From assembly GCF_037126465.1 (NCBI RefSeq), contig NC_088204.1, positions 21,954,804 to 22,018,803 on the forward strand: 64,000 bases of DNA. Reading direction: 5' to 3'. Positions within the stretch are counted from its first letter, which is position 1, and every line of letters begins with the position of its first letter. A model generated the notes under the pieces. It saw nothing but the letters and a program-made list of their open reading frames with translations, made no database searches and was not told where the DNA came from. Made by a program: the position numbers and the translations under genes. Source of the DNA: Ornithodoros turicata (lineage: Eukaryota > Arthropoda > Arachnida > Ixodida > Argasidae). Positions 42,715 to 54,372 of this stretch are shown here, in pieces.

Positions 42715-42950
42715 GTGTGGTGGTGGTGGTGCTGGTGAAAGGGCTCGCCGTTGTCGGCCTCACAGAGGTGGGCAACGTCACGACTGACGCCCTGGGGGAT
42801 GTGCGTCCTGGTCCGTCTTCTAAGGGAACTGTGCCGGCATATGTCTGAAAGCGCCTGAGGAAAACCCCCAGACAGCACAGCCGGCACCCGGATTCGAACC
42901 GGGGTACCTCCCAGGTTCGAATGCGGGGAGGTACCTGGATTGGAACCCCA
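42715..42950 (-). mobile_element. SINE-2, fullest copy in the window
   Basis: On the minus strand the head contains a tRNA box B-like GGTTCGAATCC near 42,893-42,903, with a second GGTTCCAATCC-type block further 5'. The body is TTCTTAGAAG-like and GGGCGTCAGTCGTGACGTTG, and the 3' end is CACCAGCACCACCACCACCA. Fragments lie at 12,531, 18,507, 19,463 and 53,995. This is a Pol III-type SINE with a trinucleotide tail. Confidence 0.7.
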
Positions 42951-43700
42951 GTTCGAGATAATTCAGGCAACACTGGACATGCAACCAATGAAAATGAACT
43001 ATGATGCCTACCATTCGGCCAATCAGTGGTCTCTCAGTTTGGCTTGCCTTTCGGCCGGTCCCGGCTACATCGAATTTTACTGGTTTTCATGCTTGACGCT
43101 TGATATTCAGTATAAAACATGTAAGGCAAATGTTGGACAAAATACACTTTTATTTGGTGCATCGTACTGACTCAAAAGTCTGACAGAAATATTCACCGTG
43201 CGTACAGAGCCAAAAGCGTTGTGTTCGTTGACAGACTGCAATCAAACGAAGTTTGAACTAAAAAAAAAACACACACACACACAGTCTACTCCTAGAAGCG
43301 AGCGACGCTCATATGAGTACATGCGATTTCACGGTGAGCATCTTCGTTCGTTGCTTGCAGTACATCAAAGGTTACAACGAAACGGGAAATGCTTTTCTTC
43401 CACCGACACCGAATCCTGTCTCCATTGTCACTGCATTTGAAGATGCGACGGCGCTCAAAAGTGTTCCTCAGGCGTCAGCTCACAACTGCATTCCAGTTTT
43501 GAACTGGAAAGACTGTTCGTAGGATACTTGTGTCGGGAAACATCACAACACGCGCAGGGCCACTTTGAAACACGAACAAATCCGCGACCACGCTTCTGTT
43601 TGAACGATACTGTCATACGGTGCTGTCAACCGACATCGTCGAGCCACTGCCAGCGAACTCTTCTCTCGTAACTGCCCGCCAGACCGTCTGCATCCGCCGG
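42951..43700. other. No gene recognised; CA microsatellite
   Basis: An A-run plus CA repeat lies at 43,260-43,282. Short ORFs without motifs. Confidence 0.4.
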
Positions 43701-44900
43701 AAGCTCCCATAGGCGCAATGGTCCAGGGAAAATGGCGGGCGCCCAAACCACGTGATCTCCAGGAGCCACTCACAGCGGCCCAGATCAGCAGCGCGGGAAA
43801 AAAGCTGGGGTCAAGTGCGCATGCGCAGACCGACCTCCTTTCTCAACCTCCTTTTTCTTCTTTCCTTGGGTTTTTCGTCTGCCTCTTCTCGTGCCCCCTC
43901 CCCCCCCCCCCCCCGGTCTCAGCTTCGTCTGTTTTTCTTCCGCTCTTGCTGAGAGTAACGTATGTGTTGTTCGAAAGCAGAGAAACAAAAAGCGATTGCG
44001 GTTGATAAAGCAAGTTTATTTGTCATCGCGAACGGTTTAGAAAAAGTTACAGTACATATCTTTTCACATCTTGTAACAGGCCTCACTGGAGCTTTAGGTG
44101 CTTGGACGCCAAAGAGCAGTTCAAAAGGCAACCGCAGTTCGCAAACCCAATGTGTACAGGTGTACAGTTTCCGAAAACAGCTGGGCCATGTGTTGCCGAT
44201 GCCGAGAACTGAAAATGAAATAAAAACAATTTATTGATGATGCGTAACTCTGTACGAAAATCACTGTTATGAATAGGCAATCGATGTTGATTTCGTATTT
44301 GAACACCAAAGCACACTTGTCACAAACGTTCGTAGATCACAGTGACTGAACGATTGCGACATGCATGAGGAGAAACTATACCATAACCATTCATATAATT
44401 TAATTAGCGGCATATTCGAAACGCACAAGTTACGGCAACGCGCTGCACTATGAAACGCCTTTAACGTAACGTACAGACTGACTCGTAAATGTTGTACGTA
44501 ATAGACTTCACACGATAAACCTGCATTACTTCCTTCGGTAACAAGAACTTTTCTTACCGTTGACCTGCGGGACATCGGAAGGACTTCAGACTTCCTCACG
44601 TCACACGAACGATTTCTGCGTCCTTTGGAGATGCAGGGATTCCCTGCCATGCTCGTCTTTCCGCTGTCGTGATGATCAACTGTATTTGCCATTCCGTTTT
44701 CACACTAGCTGTTCGCCACAATCGAAATCTGAAGCACTCAAAACTCTATCGAAACTACCCGCTAGCGTTTGCGAGGACAACCGTTGTAGTCCGAGAGAAC
44801 ACGCGTGGCCGGACAGACATGATGTCTCCTCCGCCGTTTTTCTTTCTTCTCCGTTCGACCGGCCGTTCGGGTCCTCGCGCTTCAATAAAATGGCTCTCAC

Positions 44901-45135
44901 CCAATCAGCGCGAAGTAAAACTGACGTCAATTCTCGGAGACCAATGAGCGTCCAAATATTTACTCATATATCACGCGGCCAATTAGGGATCTTCAGATCA
45001 GCTGCGCTGGTGGCGACAATATTTTGGAGGCGGTGCGTTTCGCTTTAGAGCCGGCGGCTGCCGACTGCCCGCGAAAGAACGTTATTGCGAAACTTTGCCA
45101 ACCAATCGCGGAGCGCGCAATGTCCTTCGGCCAAT
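44901..45135 (+). promoter_or_regulatory. Candidate promoter: five CCAAT boxes and a CRE
   Basis: CCAAT occurs at 44,901, 44,941, 44,979, 45,102 and 45,131, all on the plus strand. A full CRE palindrome TGACGTCA is at 44,922-44,929. Multiple same-strand CCAAT boxes within 240 bp are typical of NF-Y-dependent promoters, and CRE binds CREB/ATF factors. The surrounding region is GC-richer. An open frame (45,024-45,389) ends in a basic SRRRRQAESELARKTR stretch, but I do not recognise it and it overlaps the boxes. An unseen downstream exon is possible. Confidence 0.4.
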
Positions 45136-45856
45136 GGGTATCAACTATGATGTCTGACGCAGTAATACCATGTGGTTATGACGTGAAAGCATTTTTTTTA
45201 GCCGCGAAGACGTGGAGGTGGAGCTGCTGTGGTCGACAGGTTCAGCAGACGTGTCTGCGTGGACACGCCAAGGGTTATGAAAGCTGTGTGAACCAGCGAC
45301 GGCAAAAGAAGGCTTCGAGGCGGCGCCGCCAAGCTGAATCGGAGTTAGCCCGGAAGACTCGTTTGGCTGCGAATGCTGTCTTGCTTTAGCGTTGTCTATG
45401 GTCATCTGAACGGTTGTGTAGCGTTTGTGAAGGGTCGTTGAAGGGTAGTGTAGCGTTGCGAAGGGGTGGGGAGTACCTCGAAAAGTGATCGAAATCCCCG
45501 TTTCAAAATAAACCACTGTAAATAAATGATATCTGACTATAAAATGCACAATCGCGCGCGGGAAACTGCCAACGACGAAGTGAGACTAACCTGGACATCA
45601 AAATGCAAACACCAAACTTGGACTAACCTAATAATAAACTAACCAACATGCTGCTCTCCGTCGTGTCCGCCCTGCCAAGCCTAACGACTGCTAAAATGTG
45701 GCTTTCGTTCGCTAAACGACTTGCACAGACATCGAAAACCAGTGAATTTGCATCATCATCATCTTGCGAAGCAACCGAGCACTCTCCTTGATTTTCATTG
45801 TTTCGAGAACGTGAATTTCGAGATCGAGGATTTCGCCACTGGGAATATCGAGGCCC
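45136..45856. other. Possible transcribed flank; no gene recognised
   Basis: Follows the CCAAT cluster. It contains the basic C-terminal part of the 45,024-45,389 frame and GTAGCGTT-type local repeats at 45,418-45,460. No domain was identified. Confidence 0.3.
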
Positions 45857-47180
45857 TCCCAAGGGGAGTTTTTTTATTTATTTATTTTTTATTTAAGTCC
45901 GTTAAAGACCCACAGGGGGTATTACATAACGGAGTGGAGAGAAGCACATAAGAAAAGTACAATAGAAACGTGTAACAAAAGTATTACAAAAAGTGAAAAA
46001 TGAAATATCAAGTTGATAAGGGATGAGGACGTGTACCATGGGAAGAGCATGATGAACCTGAAGCTCTGGATTGGAGGAGGGCAGCCTTAAAACCAGCAAG
46101 GTCGTGAGTACAAGCAACATGTTCAGGCAGTAGATTCCAGTAACTAATTGTTTTAGGAAAGAATGATTTTAGAAAGGAAGTGGTGTTACAGTGGGGTAGC
46201 TTAATCTTATGGATGTGGTCCAGACGCGATGAAATGTAGTTAGCAGGGACTAGGAGACGATCGCGAGCGTTTGTGTTCTGATAAATTTTATGGAAGAGGC
46301 ACAGCCTGGCTATCAACCGTCTTGACGAGAATATCAACGTCAAGGTTATTATTTGAAACACTTGCGTCTCTAGAATAGTTGGATGTAACAAAGCGCATTG
46401 CCCTGTTTTGAACTGACTCTAATGCTTTAATTAAGTGCTCTCGATGGGGATCCCATATTGCCGATGCGTATTCGAGTTTGGGCAGCACGAATGCGCGGTA
46501 TGAAAGCAGTTTTACATGAGGTGGTGCAAGCACAAGGTGCGTACGAAGATACCCGAGGCTCCTATTGGCGTCGGCGACGACTTTTTGGATATGAAGTGCC
46601 CAACGCATACTCGAATCCAAATGCAGCCCCAGATACTTATATGTTGAAACGCATGAGAGCTGAGTGTTGTTAAGTGAGTAGGATGGGTTTGGACTAGTTT
46701 GAGAACGTGCAAAAGTCATAACTTTGCATTTCGAAACATTTAGTGACGTGAGCCACGTTTTGCACCACTGAGAAATTGTAAAAAGATCATTTCGAATGGG
46801 TTCGGTATCAGCACTAGATTCTATCTGACGATAAATGACACAGTCGCCAGCAAATAGACGGACGGAACAAGAAAGGGATTGGGGTAGATCATTAATGTAT
46901 ATGAGGAAAAGAAGTGGTCCTAGGACGGATCCTTGAGGTATGCCTGCTGAGACAGGGAGAAACTCTGACAAGGTATCGTTAGCAAAAACCGCCTGTCTTC
47001 TACGTGATAAAAATGCACTGATAAAGTCGAGGGCCACGGGGTCGATGTTTAGTGACGCAAGTTTGTATATAAGTCGAGAGTGGGGAACGGTGTCAAAGGC
47101 TTTTGCAAAATCCAAAAAAATCGCGTCTGTACGACCCCTGTTGTCAAGTGACATTTGAAAGTCAGTGAGTTCCCAAAGGG
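45857..47180 (-). pseudogene. CR1/L2-like LINE, 5'-truncated, RT domain with mutated catalytic box
   Basis: The minus-strand frame 47,187-46,288 has the RT motifs DFAKAFDTVPH (motif A), GIPQGSVLGPLLF (motif B) and FAGD at 46,843-46,854 where FADD is required, followed by KCKVMTF and KYLGLHLD. A frameshift near 46,320-46,360 moves the C-terminal part (RRLIARLCLFHKIY, SYWNLLPEHV) into another frame that ends at 46,008. The 3'UTR includes GGGTCTTTAACGGACTTAAA and an AAAT-repeat tail at 45,870-45,897. Candidate target duplications are TCCCAAGGGG (45,857) and TCCCAAAGGG (47,171). Inactive: the catalytic Asp is lost and the frame is broken. Confidence 0.88.
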
Positions 47181-47512
47181 TTTTCAACGTTTAATGCTAA
47201 CGCATTTCCGTCGGATCCACCGATGGACCGTCCATCATTTTTCTTTCTCTCGTTCTCTCTATCTGCCTTGCGGACGCTTGTACGAGATACTCACCAAAAG
47301 TATTTAAAGGGACATTCGCATTTGTTTCAGTCAATTTCGAAAATACAATGTCACTTCATTCCTCGTGGAGCACTTACCACAGTATCGAAAATCCCACGCG
47401 ATAGAGTGGCATAGTTTGGCTGTTGTTCGACGGAATACGATCACCCCCTACCGGAACCAATGAGGGTGCGACCTTCAGAAAATGAATGCCGCCGCCGAGC
47501 GTGCCTCTCATA
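47181..47512. other. No gene recognised
   Basis: Short stretch between the LINE and the hAT nest. No motif found. Confidence 0.35.
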
Positions 47513-48092
47513 TAGTGATGACGAGAACCTTTCGATGTTTCAGTTCGCAAAAGTTCGCGAAATTCGAACTTTTCTTCCGAAAATTCGAGGAAGTTCGCAG
47601 GAGTTCGACTTCTACTGTGTATGCGCGCCGGTCTCCTTACCGGAAGCGGCATGCATATGTTTTACGATGCGAAAAGCCGCCAAGTACTTGTGTTATGTTT
47701 AGACTATGACGCTCTATATTTTTCTGTGTGCTATAGTATATTGTTCAGTGATGGCCACTAACTACTTCTACAGTAGTTTAACTATAACTACTAACTACTT
47801 TGTGATTGAGTAGTTTAACTAGTAGTTCAACTACTGTTCAGGGGAGTAGTTAAAACTACTTTTTTAACTACTGCAATGTAGTTTAACTACATCTATAACT
47901 ACTTAACGTTGTCCACCAACACCAATCCTTTCTTGGACACCGAAATGTGAATGACAAGCAATAATAAACTTTGGCCCAACCCACTGCGACGATCGTGAAA
48001 TACAAACCTTGCGGCGGGATTCTTTCTGTGCCTACGCGATAAACTAAGTTGCAGAATTATTTCGCAGCATATGAGGCTTCACTAGACGAGCA

Positions 48093-48930
48093 TTAAAGGT
48101 ACTGTAAAGCAGCACCGATCAAATGTCATTTAGTGTGGCTATTCGATAGTCCAAGCCACCAGGACAAAAACTGTGCAAGTTTCATTCCAATCGACGGTGC
48201 AGTTAATTAGAAAATTGCAATTAAAGATTACGGACAACACTGTACTAGGTATTCGAAATGAATCCGTACTTCTGGCACATACGGCGGCAACCACATTGCA
48301 TGCGTATAACACTGGGCACGACATAACAATCCACCACAATCCACCATAAAATCCGCCCCTGTAATCCACACAACGATCCACATCTGAATATAAACGGATA
48401 AGCGAACTGAAATGAAATGCTGAGCCGTTGAAAAAAATGTGTTAGACCTTCAAGAAGCCAGACAGCGTCAGGACTGGTTTGTTCACAGAGGTTCACAGAG
48501 AGAGTTTGTTCGTTCGAAAGAGGCCGCGAACAAAGGGAGCGCGCAGGCGCAGCAGAGAAGTAGGGAGAGCCCCCATCGAACAGCGGCCAGCACTGGGTTA
48601 CTTCGCAAAAACAGAGGTTAACAGGTTAAAATGTTAACAGGGGTTTCAGAATGCATAGGTAAACAGGAAAACTAATAATATGATTACTAAAATAACGAAG
48701 TTCCGATGTCATAGTGTGTAATACCAATTTTCAGTGTTGCCCGCTGTACAGGGGGTTGTTTGACACCAGACGTCGCACCGCTCCACTACGCCGCATCTTT
48801 CATGGCAAATTAAAAATATTTATAGTGCGTTGTCGGTCGTATGGTTCCGCATATGGTATTTAGAAGCAACAAAGTCTCTAGTCACATCACCGGCATATCA
48901 TGCTTGTCTACTGCTTTACAGTACCTTTAA
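48093..48930. mobile_element. MITE with 20-bp inverted ends at a TTAA
   Basis: TTAAAGGTACTGTAAAGCAG at 48,093-48,112 is matched by its exact inverse at 48,911-48,930. The ends include TTAA, which would fit piggyBac-type targeting, but if TTAA is part of the inverted repeat this is not proven. At 838 bp no coding frame is recognised. Another single end lies at 1,586-1,605. Confidence 0.75.
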
Positions 48931-48933
48931 AAG

Positions 48934-50259
48934 TAGAGGTGTGCGAATATTCGAATACGAATCGAATATTTGCGATATTCGATTCGTATCGTATTCGAAA
49001 ATTTGATATTCGAAGGTTTCGAATATTCGTAAAAGTTCGAATATACGATTTTTTTTTCGCATATCACAGCAGCTTATTCCGAAGCTGTTTCGGGCTGCGC
49101 ACTGGAATTTGTACGTTGCGCCGACGAACCTGCATAGTAGAACAGCTGCAAAGCGACGCGCGGAGCTTCCGAGGTACGCTCGTTTGCGAATGCGTCGCTG
49201 TACGTTCGGTAACCGAAACCGAAACTAGTATGCAGTTGTGTGCAGTCGCCACTTTAGAGTCCGCCCCAGCGAAACCCGAGACCGCGGTACGTTTCATACA
49301 TCGTCAGCACTGTCGCGGCTTTACTGGATTGCTAGTGAACGCTGAACATTCGTATGGGGCCTACAGTTCGTTGAAATTACGGTTAAATATCGAAATTTTG
49401 TTGACGTTGAGCTGGACACCGCTGTTCAGCGTCCAATTGCATGCACAGCCAAAACCTGCGTCTCGAATGCATTTTTTTTTTTTGTTTCGATTTGTGGTTG
49501 TCAGCGATATATGATAGAATCATGGTCGCGTGCGATGACGGCGATAATCGAGGAGTGGGACGTGTTGATATTTCGACATAGTTTCTCCAACTCCGGCGCT
49601 CTACGACCGTATGAAAGCGCCAGCTAGGACGACAGTAACGCTGCAGTCATTTGAAACTGCGCTAACTGTTGTTACAGATGATAGCAAAACGCATATATAG
49701 CCTTAAGCTCGACCTTCATGGAGCGATTTTGCTCGCGACTCAAGCGTGTCGCCGTCGGCGCGACAAAGTTTGAGGCCCGCGCGCAGGTTTCCGCCGTGAA
49801 ATGAAAGGAGCGCTGAACACGAACGTCGCGGAAACAATCACGCGTGATACAGCCATACAACATCGTCGAGGATCGCAGTTTTACTGCGCTATAATACATG
49901 AGGCCGTTCCAAACTATGCATTACCATGAGTAACGATGGTCTCACGCGTGACGTCACGCGTGAGGGCAGTGAAACCCTGCAGTTTCTCGCCTTCACGACA
50001 AATGCGGAAGGCATTGTCAATGCAAGAAGAGACCACTTGCCGCCATCATTTTCCTTCTGAGGTGCTCATCACTAAATCATCCCACACTCTGAACATGTCA
50101 TTGCTCTTTACTTCCATTCTGTCTGTTTCACCAGCACTTTACAATGCCAACACAGGTGCTCACAGTTCATGAAAGATTTTTGAAATGAACATTTTTACTT
50201 GCGGTTTTCAGCTTGCCTCATGAGAACAGCACACTGTTTCATTGTAAAAAATAATTTTA

Positions 50260-50348
<89 letters not shown>

Positions 50349-50647
50349 TTTTATTAGTGCCCAAGAACGGCCGCTAAGGCCATGGTGTTGGCGCACACAA
50401 TACAATTTTACTGTACATGCGCATATAAGCATGTATGCCCTATGCTAAGCCAATATATTAATACATATTCCTCATTAGCACTTGGGACATTTTGCTGAGG
50501 ATCAGCAGAACACAACTGTGATGATGCTTGTTTTCGGGGCTTAATGAACTTAATTAACTCTTAGAAGCCGTTATCCTATGACGTGATATTCGGAGGACAA
50601 TTTTGTAGATATTCGTATTCGAAAATTTCAATATTCGCACACCTCTA
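48934..50647. mobile_element. hAT-like element, third level of the nest (TAGAGGTGTGCGAATA ends)
   Basis: Starts TAGAGGTGTGCGAATATTCG and ends AATATTCGCACACCTCTA. Flanks are TTTAAAAG (48,926-48,933) and ATTAAAAG (50,648-50,655), 7 of 8 matching. The left subterminal region (48,945-49,050) is an array of ATTCGAATA-type motifs; the right one (50,585-50,640) is shorter. The interior (1.7 kb) includes a microsatellite and a possible LINE tail, and has no recognised transposase. Confidence 0.82.
50259..50400 (-). repeat. AAT microsatellite with adjoining LINE 3' tail
   Basis: About 30 tandem AAT units (50,259-50,348) are followed by TTTTTATTAGTGCCCAAGAA and GGCCATGGTGTTGGCGCAC. This looks like a non-LTR element 3' end in minus orientation whose tail expanded. 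The LINE part is too short to classify. Confidence 0.5.
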
Positions 50648-51421
50648 ATTAAAAGTGAAGATTTAGTACACATGCACGACACAATTGCCCTGCACCTCCG
50701 TTCTCATCAAACAAGTAGCTCAAGACAAAAGTGGGAAGCACATTCGTGCCGTAAAGCTTGCGGCAAAATCGGTAGTAGTTGGCGCCTTCAGTAACCTAAC
50801 TACTGTAGTTAACTACTTAAAATAATAGTTTAACTAGTAGTTGCCACTACATTTCTGCAAGTAGTTGATAACTAATTTTTAACTACAATCAGGTAGTTTA
50901 ACTAGTAGTTTAACTACATGTAGTTAACTACTGGCCATCACTGATATTGTTGGAGGAAAATTTAATATAACGTGGTAATGCATACAAGTGTGAATACGAC
51001 AATTAGTACAGCAAACAAACAGCAATACATACATACAGCAATACATACAGAAAACTCCACAACTACAAAGAACACAAGTCAGTAAAATCAGTCTATATAC
51101 AGTTCATTACACGCAACATCTCGGCAAGCGACGTGCAACAACAAGACAGCAGAATATTTACAACAAAATTTCTCACACAAAAGGAATAGAGAATGTACAG
51201 CAGCAAGGCATTGAGCCAACGATGTGTAATTAAAACCGCAACAGAACATGCAACAGCAAGCCTGAAAATATATACAGCGACACCAACAAAAGGAAAGTAC
51301 ATTATGTACAACATTAAGGCATAAGCTAGCCCAAGTATGCGCAAAACCGCAACAGAAAGATCAGGTAATTACTACAAAATAAGGATTATAAACAGCATCT
51401 TATGAATTACAATATGTACAG

Positions 51422-52975
51422 TTAAGGAGGAGCGCCTTCCACGATGACACATCCATCAACGACACGAACGGAGGGATGCGAACACCACAGCCGCTCGAAG
51501 GTGGTCTTGCCCAACGCAAACAAGTCCCGCTGCAGGGTGTTGATGAGGTTAATACGCAACCGACGCAGTAACAAGAATAACGGCGTGCCACGTCGTCGGT
51601 TCGCTACAGCCTGACAGCGTGCCGCCCACAGTATATCCGCACCGCAGGCTGTCACAAGAACACTGAGTCGATGACCTGACCACCTGCGATCGAAGCTCAC
51701 AGGGCAGGCGACGTTGGTGTGCCGCCGAACAAGTCCCCAAAAAATCCTTGCGGTGCGGCAATCATAGAGCACATGGCTGTTAGTTTCTGTGTTACCACAG
51801 TATGGGCAACTACCCTGGGACACAATGTTCCAAGCGGAGAGGTGGTCACGCGTTGGCTGAATCTCCCATACGAAGGACCATAGGGTATCATACAGATGTC
51901 CAGGAAGCCATGAACGCATTACCGAGGACCATGATATGGGCCTCGGCTGACGCACAGGCCTGCTCGCACCCGTTTCAAGTCCGTGTCGGATCGTTGCTTC
52001 AGCAAGTGCGCTAGGAGACGATGTCACAACGTGCGGGGGAAGAATTTGCGACAACTTTCGATGATACGCTTGAACAGCGGCATAGAACCGTAGTGGGGAC
52101 GCGGCTGCAGGTGCCAGCGGATTATATGCACGTGGCGCAAGATCCGCCACCAGTGGACCCATCCAGTATACGAGCAGCACCTGAGCTGGTGTCGACTCGC
52201 CGTTGAGTATACGTGATGTGGTCTTCAATGCGATGCCTCTATTCATGAGGCCGACGTCGGGTAGTGCAACTCCACCTTGAGACATAGGAAGGGAAAGAAG
52301 GACACGTGCTACAGGCCTTCGACGTTTTCGCCAAAAGAAGGAGATGATAGCACTGTGAACTCGCGCTACAATGTGGTGCGGCACAATTAGAACATGGCTC
52401 AGGTGCCACAGTCGCCCGCAGAACACACTGCGTACAAGGTATGCCCGCTCTCGGTAGGATAGCTCGTGCGGGTCTGCTGCTTCACACTTTGAACAGAGTT
52501 CTTGCAGTGCTACTGTCCAGTTGTCCTGTGTGGGCCCGTTTTTATCAAATAAAACACCTAGGATCTTGACAGTTGCGCTGTACAGCAACGTTGAGGGCCA
52601 ATGAGAAACTCTGCTTCCAACACACATTAGTTTGGTCTTGCTGTAATTTAGTATTCCTCCTGATAACGAGGCATACTGGTCGTACACGCGGAAGGTCTGA
52701 ACAACGGACTCGGCATCAGCAGGGAAAACCGTATTTATTACACTAGCAAAGTGGATTGGAAACCTGAAAAGGGAAATAACATAATACGAGTTACCTGCTG
52801 GCGCGACAGAGAGACGCCGGCGGACAAGCGACTGCGTTTTCCTCTCGTTTGTTTTCGTAACAAGCGATGTCAAACGTTTCCGTGAGCGGGCGCAGGCAGC
52901 CGACATCAGGGGTAGGTTTGACAGATGCGGATGCATTATTACAATCTCCATTGCACTTCCTGTGGTAGCGGTCAT
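51422..52975 (-). pseudogene. LINE C-terminal ORF (L1/Tx1-like), open for 517 codons
   Basis: From about residue 90 the frame reads as RT palm-thumb, with SLSGGILNYSKTKLMCVGS and KILGVLFD. Later come WRKRRRPVARVLLSLP and a C-terminal zinc motif CPYCGNTETNSHVLYDC (CX2C, His, Cys), ending VEGAPP. Motifs A and B and the YADD box are absent, so the RT is catalytically incomplete. Residues 1-85 do not look like LINE and may come from the host element. A TTATTTCCCTTTCAG run just before the LINE-like part resembles a splice acceptor. The region 50,952-51,421 is likely its 3'UTR. The intact frame suggests a fairly recent insertion or retained coding. Confidence 0.7.
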
Positions 52976-53667
52976 CAGAACTCTCGTTTTAAGTAAACTT
53001 TCTGTAGTTGCGAGTGAGCGCCTCCGTGGTGTCGGTCTTTCTTGGTCCCTCTCCGTTATGCCCTCGTTTTATCGTGAACTTGTGCAGACTAGCCCAAACT
53101 AAGGTTTTCTCATGTTTGACAAGCAGACATTTCCGTTTTAAGAATTATATCAGTCACAGCATTTTTAACTTTTCATTGGGAAGGCCAAGTTTGCGAACCT
53201 TTGCAAACCTATAGGCGAAAGTTCGTCGAACCCCGCGGAGCGGCGGATGTCGACTGCGAACTTGAGGTTCGCTAAAAGTTCGCTACATCACTAGTCTCAT
53301 ACAGCTACGGGGAGTGTGGACGGTGCCTTTCCTTCTCTTATCGGTGCGCTCTCACTATCAGCATAGCGAGCGACGTCACGCTGCCGGAGCATGTGCGACC
53401 GTTGAAGCAGAGCGGGTATTTAAAATCCGTTTATTTAATATCTAAGCACTTTTCGGATGAAAAAAAAAAAGTGCCGGGTAGATTGTCGGCGGATACCGAA
53501 GGTAGTGGTAATCGGTTTCATAGATGGGTTTCCAGATGCGACCGTCCCTCCCCCCCCTTTAAAGGGACTATGAACTCTACCAAGCTAGCCCGCCGACGGT
53601 GTCGGCTCCAAACGGCGATTTTAACTTGTTGGCTGTGACACCTTTTGCATAGATGAATCCGATAGGT

Positions 53668-53808
53668 CAGTATCTTCACTACATATAGCACGCTCCTAGC
53701 CAACCATCATCCCGAATGACAACGTTCGCTCGCCTGATTTGCTGATAACGGTAGGCGGAGCCTATTACGTTACCATTATGTACGGCTACAACATAGGCTC
53801 ACAGGTCA
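53668..53808. mobile_element. MITE family A, left half only (copy 10)
   Basis: CTACATATAGCACGCTCCTAG, ACCATCATCCCGAATGACA and GTAGGCGGAGCCTATT are present. The mirrored right half is missing. Confidence 0.55.
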
Positions 53809-53994
53809 GCAATAATAATAATATTCGTAGACCAGCATGGTACTCTTGGGCTCAGCTTGTGTTCACAGAACAAAGCACGTGCTCCTAACCTTGAGCTGCT
53901 AGACCCCTTACTTGGGAGATGGACCCAATGAGGTCGCTACCACGGACAATAGGTCTGAGAGGGAGACTGGGGAACTGCGCTGATAGCTGACCTG

Positions 53995-54062
53995 GTGGTG
54001 GTGGTGGTGTAACTGCTTGCCGTAGTCGGCCTCGCAAGGCGGGCAACGTCACGACTAACGCA
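53995..54062 (-). repeat. SINE-2 fragment
   Basis: GGTGGTGGTGGTGGTGTAAC, then GTAGTCGGCCTCGCAAGGCG and CAACGTCACGACTAACGC, as in the fuller copy at 42,715. Confidence 0.5.
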
Positions 54063-54372
54063 GGTCCGTAAAAAAAGAAAAAAAAAAAAGGAAACGGGAA
54101 AGACAGGACTGTAGATTCGGATTTGTAGTGAAGTCCAATCAGGGGTTGATAGCTGACCTAATTTGCATAGCGTGTACCTTTCCGCTACCAATCACAAATG
54201 TGGCGGAGCCGCTGTTGTTCCACTGGAGCACGTAACGAATGCGGTACCGACGCTACTAGCATGTCCGCTTCGCTGAACACTACATGACGAGCGAAGTGGA
54301 AAAAGGGAATGATTGTTCAATGCACATGAGTGGAGGGACAAAGCTCTAAATTAACTTTTAAATAGTGTGGTA

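Larger units (their letters stand above)
47746..50943. mobile_element. hAT element, second level of the nest (CAGTGATGGCCA ends)
   Basis: Starts CAGTGATGGCCACTAACTAC and ends GTTAACTACTGGCCATCACTG-like. Perfect 8-bp duplications ATATTGTT lie at 47,738-47,745 and 50,944-50,951. Both ends hold dense TAACTAC/GTAGTTA arrays (47,755-47,910 and 50,795-50,930). It carries two further elements inside. No transposase frame. Confidence 0.92.
47513..53293. mobile_element. Outer hAT-like element (TAGTGATG ends), enlarged by nested insertions
   Basis: Ends TAGTGATG and CATCACTA, with flanking 8-mers CTCTCATA (47,505-47,512) and GTCTCATA (53,294-53,301), 7 of 8 matching. Both subterminal regions are rich in GTTCGCAAA/GCGAAC-type motifs (47,540-47,625 and 53,190-53,285). 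Removing the nested hAT at 47,746-50,943 brings the element to about 2.6 kb, most of which is a LINE fragment. No hAT transposase was seen. Confidence 0.75.

Noticed and set aside
50259..50348. Poly-isoleucine ORF at the AAT microsatellite
   Set aside because: It is a translation of a simple repeat.
52740..52800. A 35-bp mini-intron (CAG|GTAACT ... TTTCAG) within the 517-codon frame
   Set aside because: It is far too short for an arthropod intron. Only the acceptor-like run is noted as a weak possibility.
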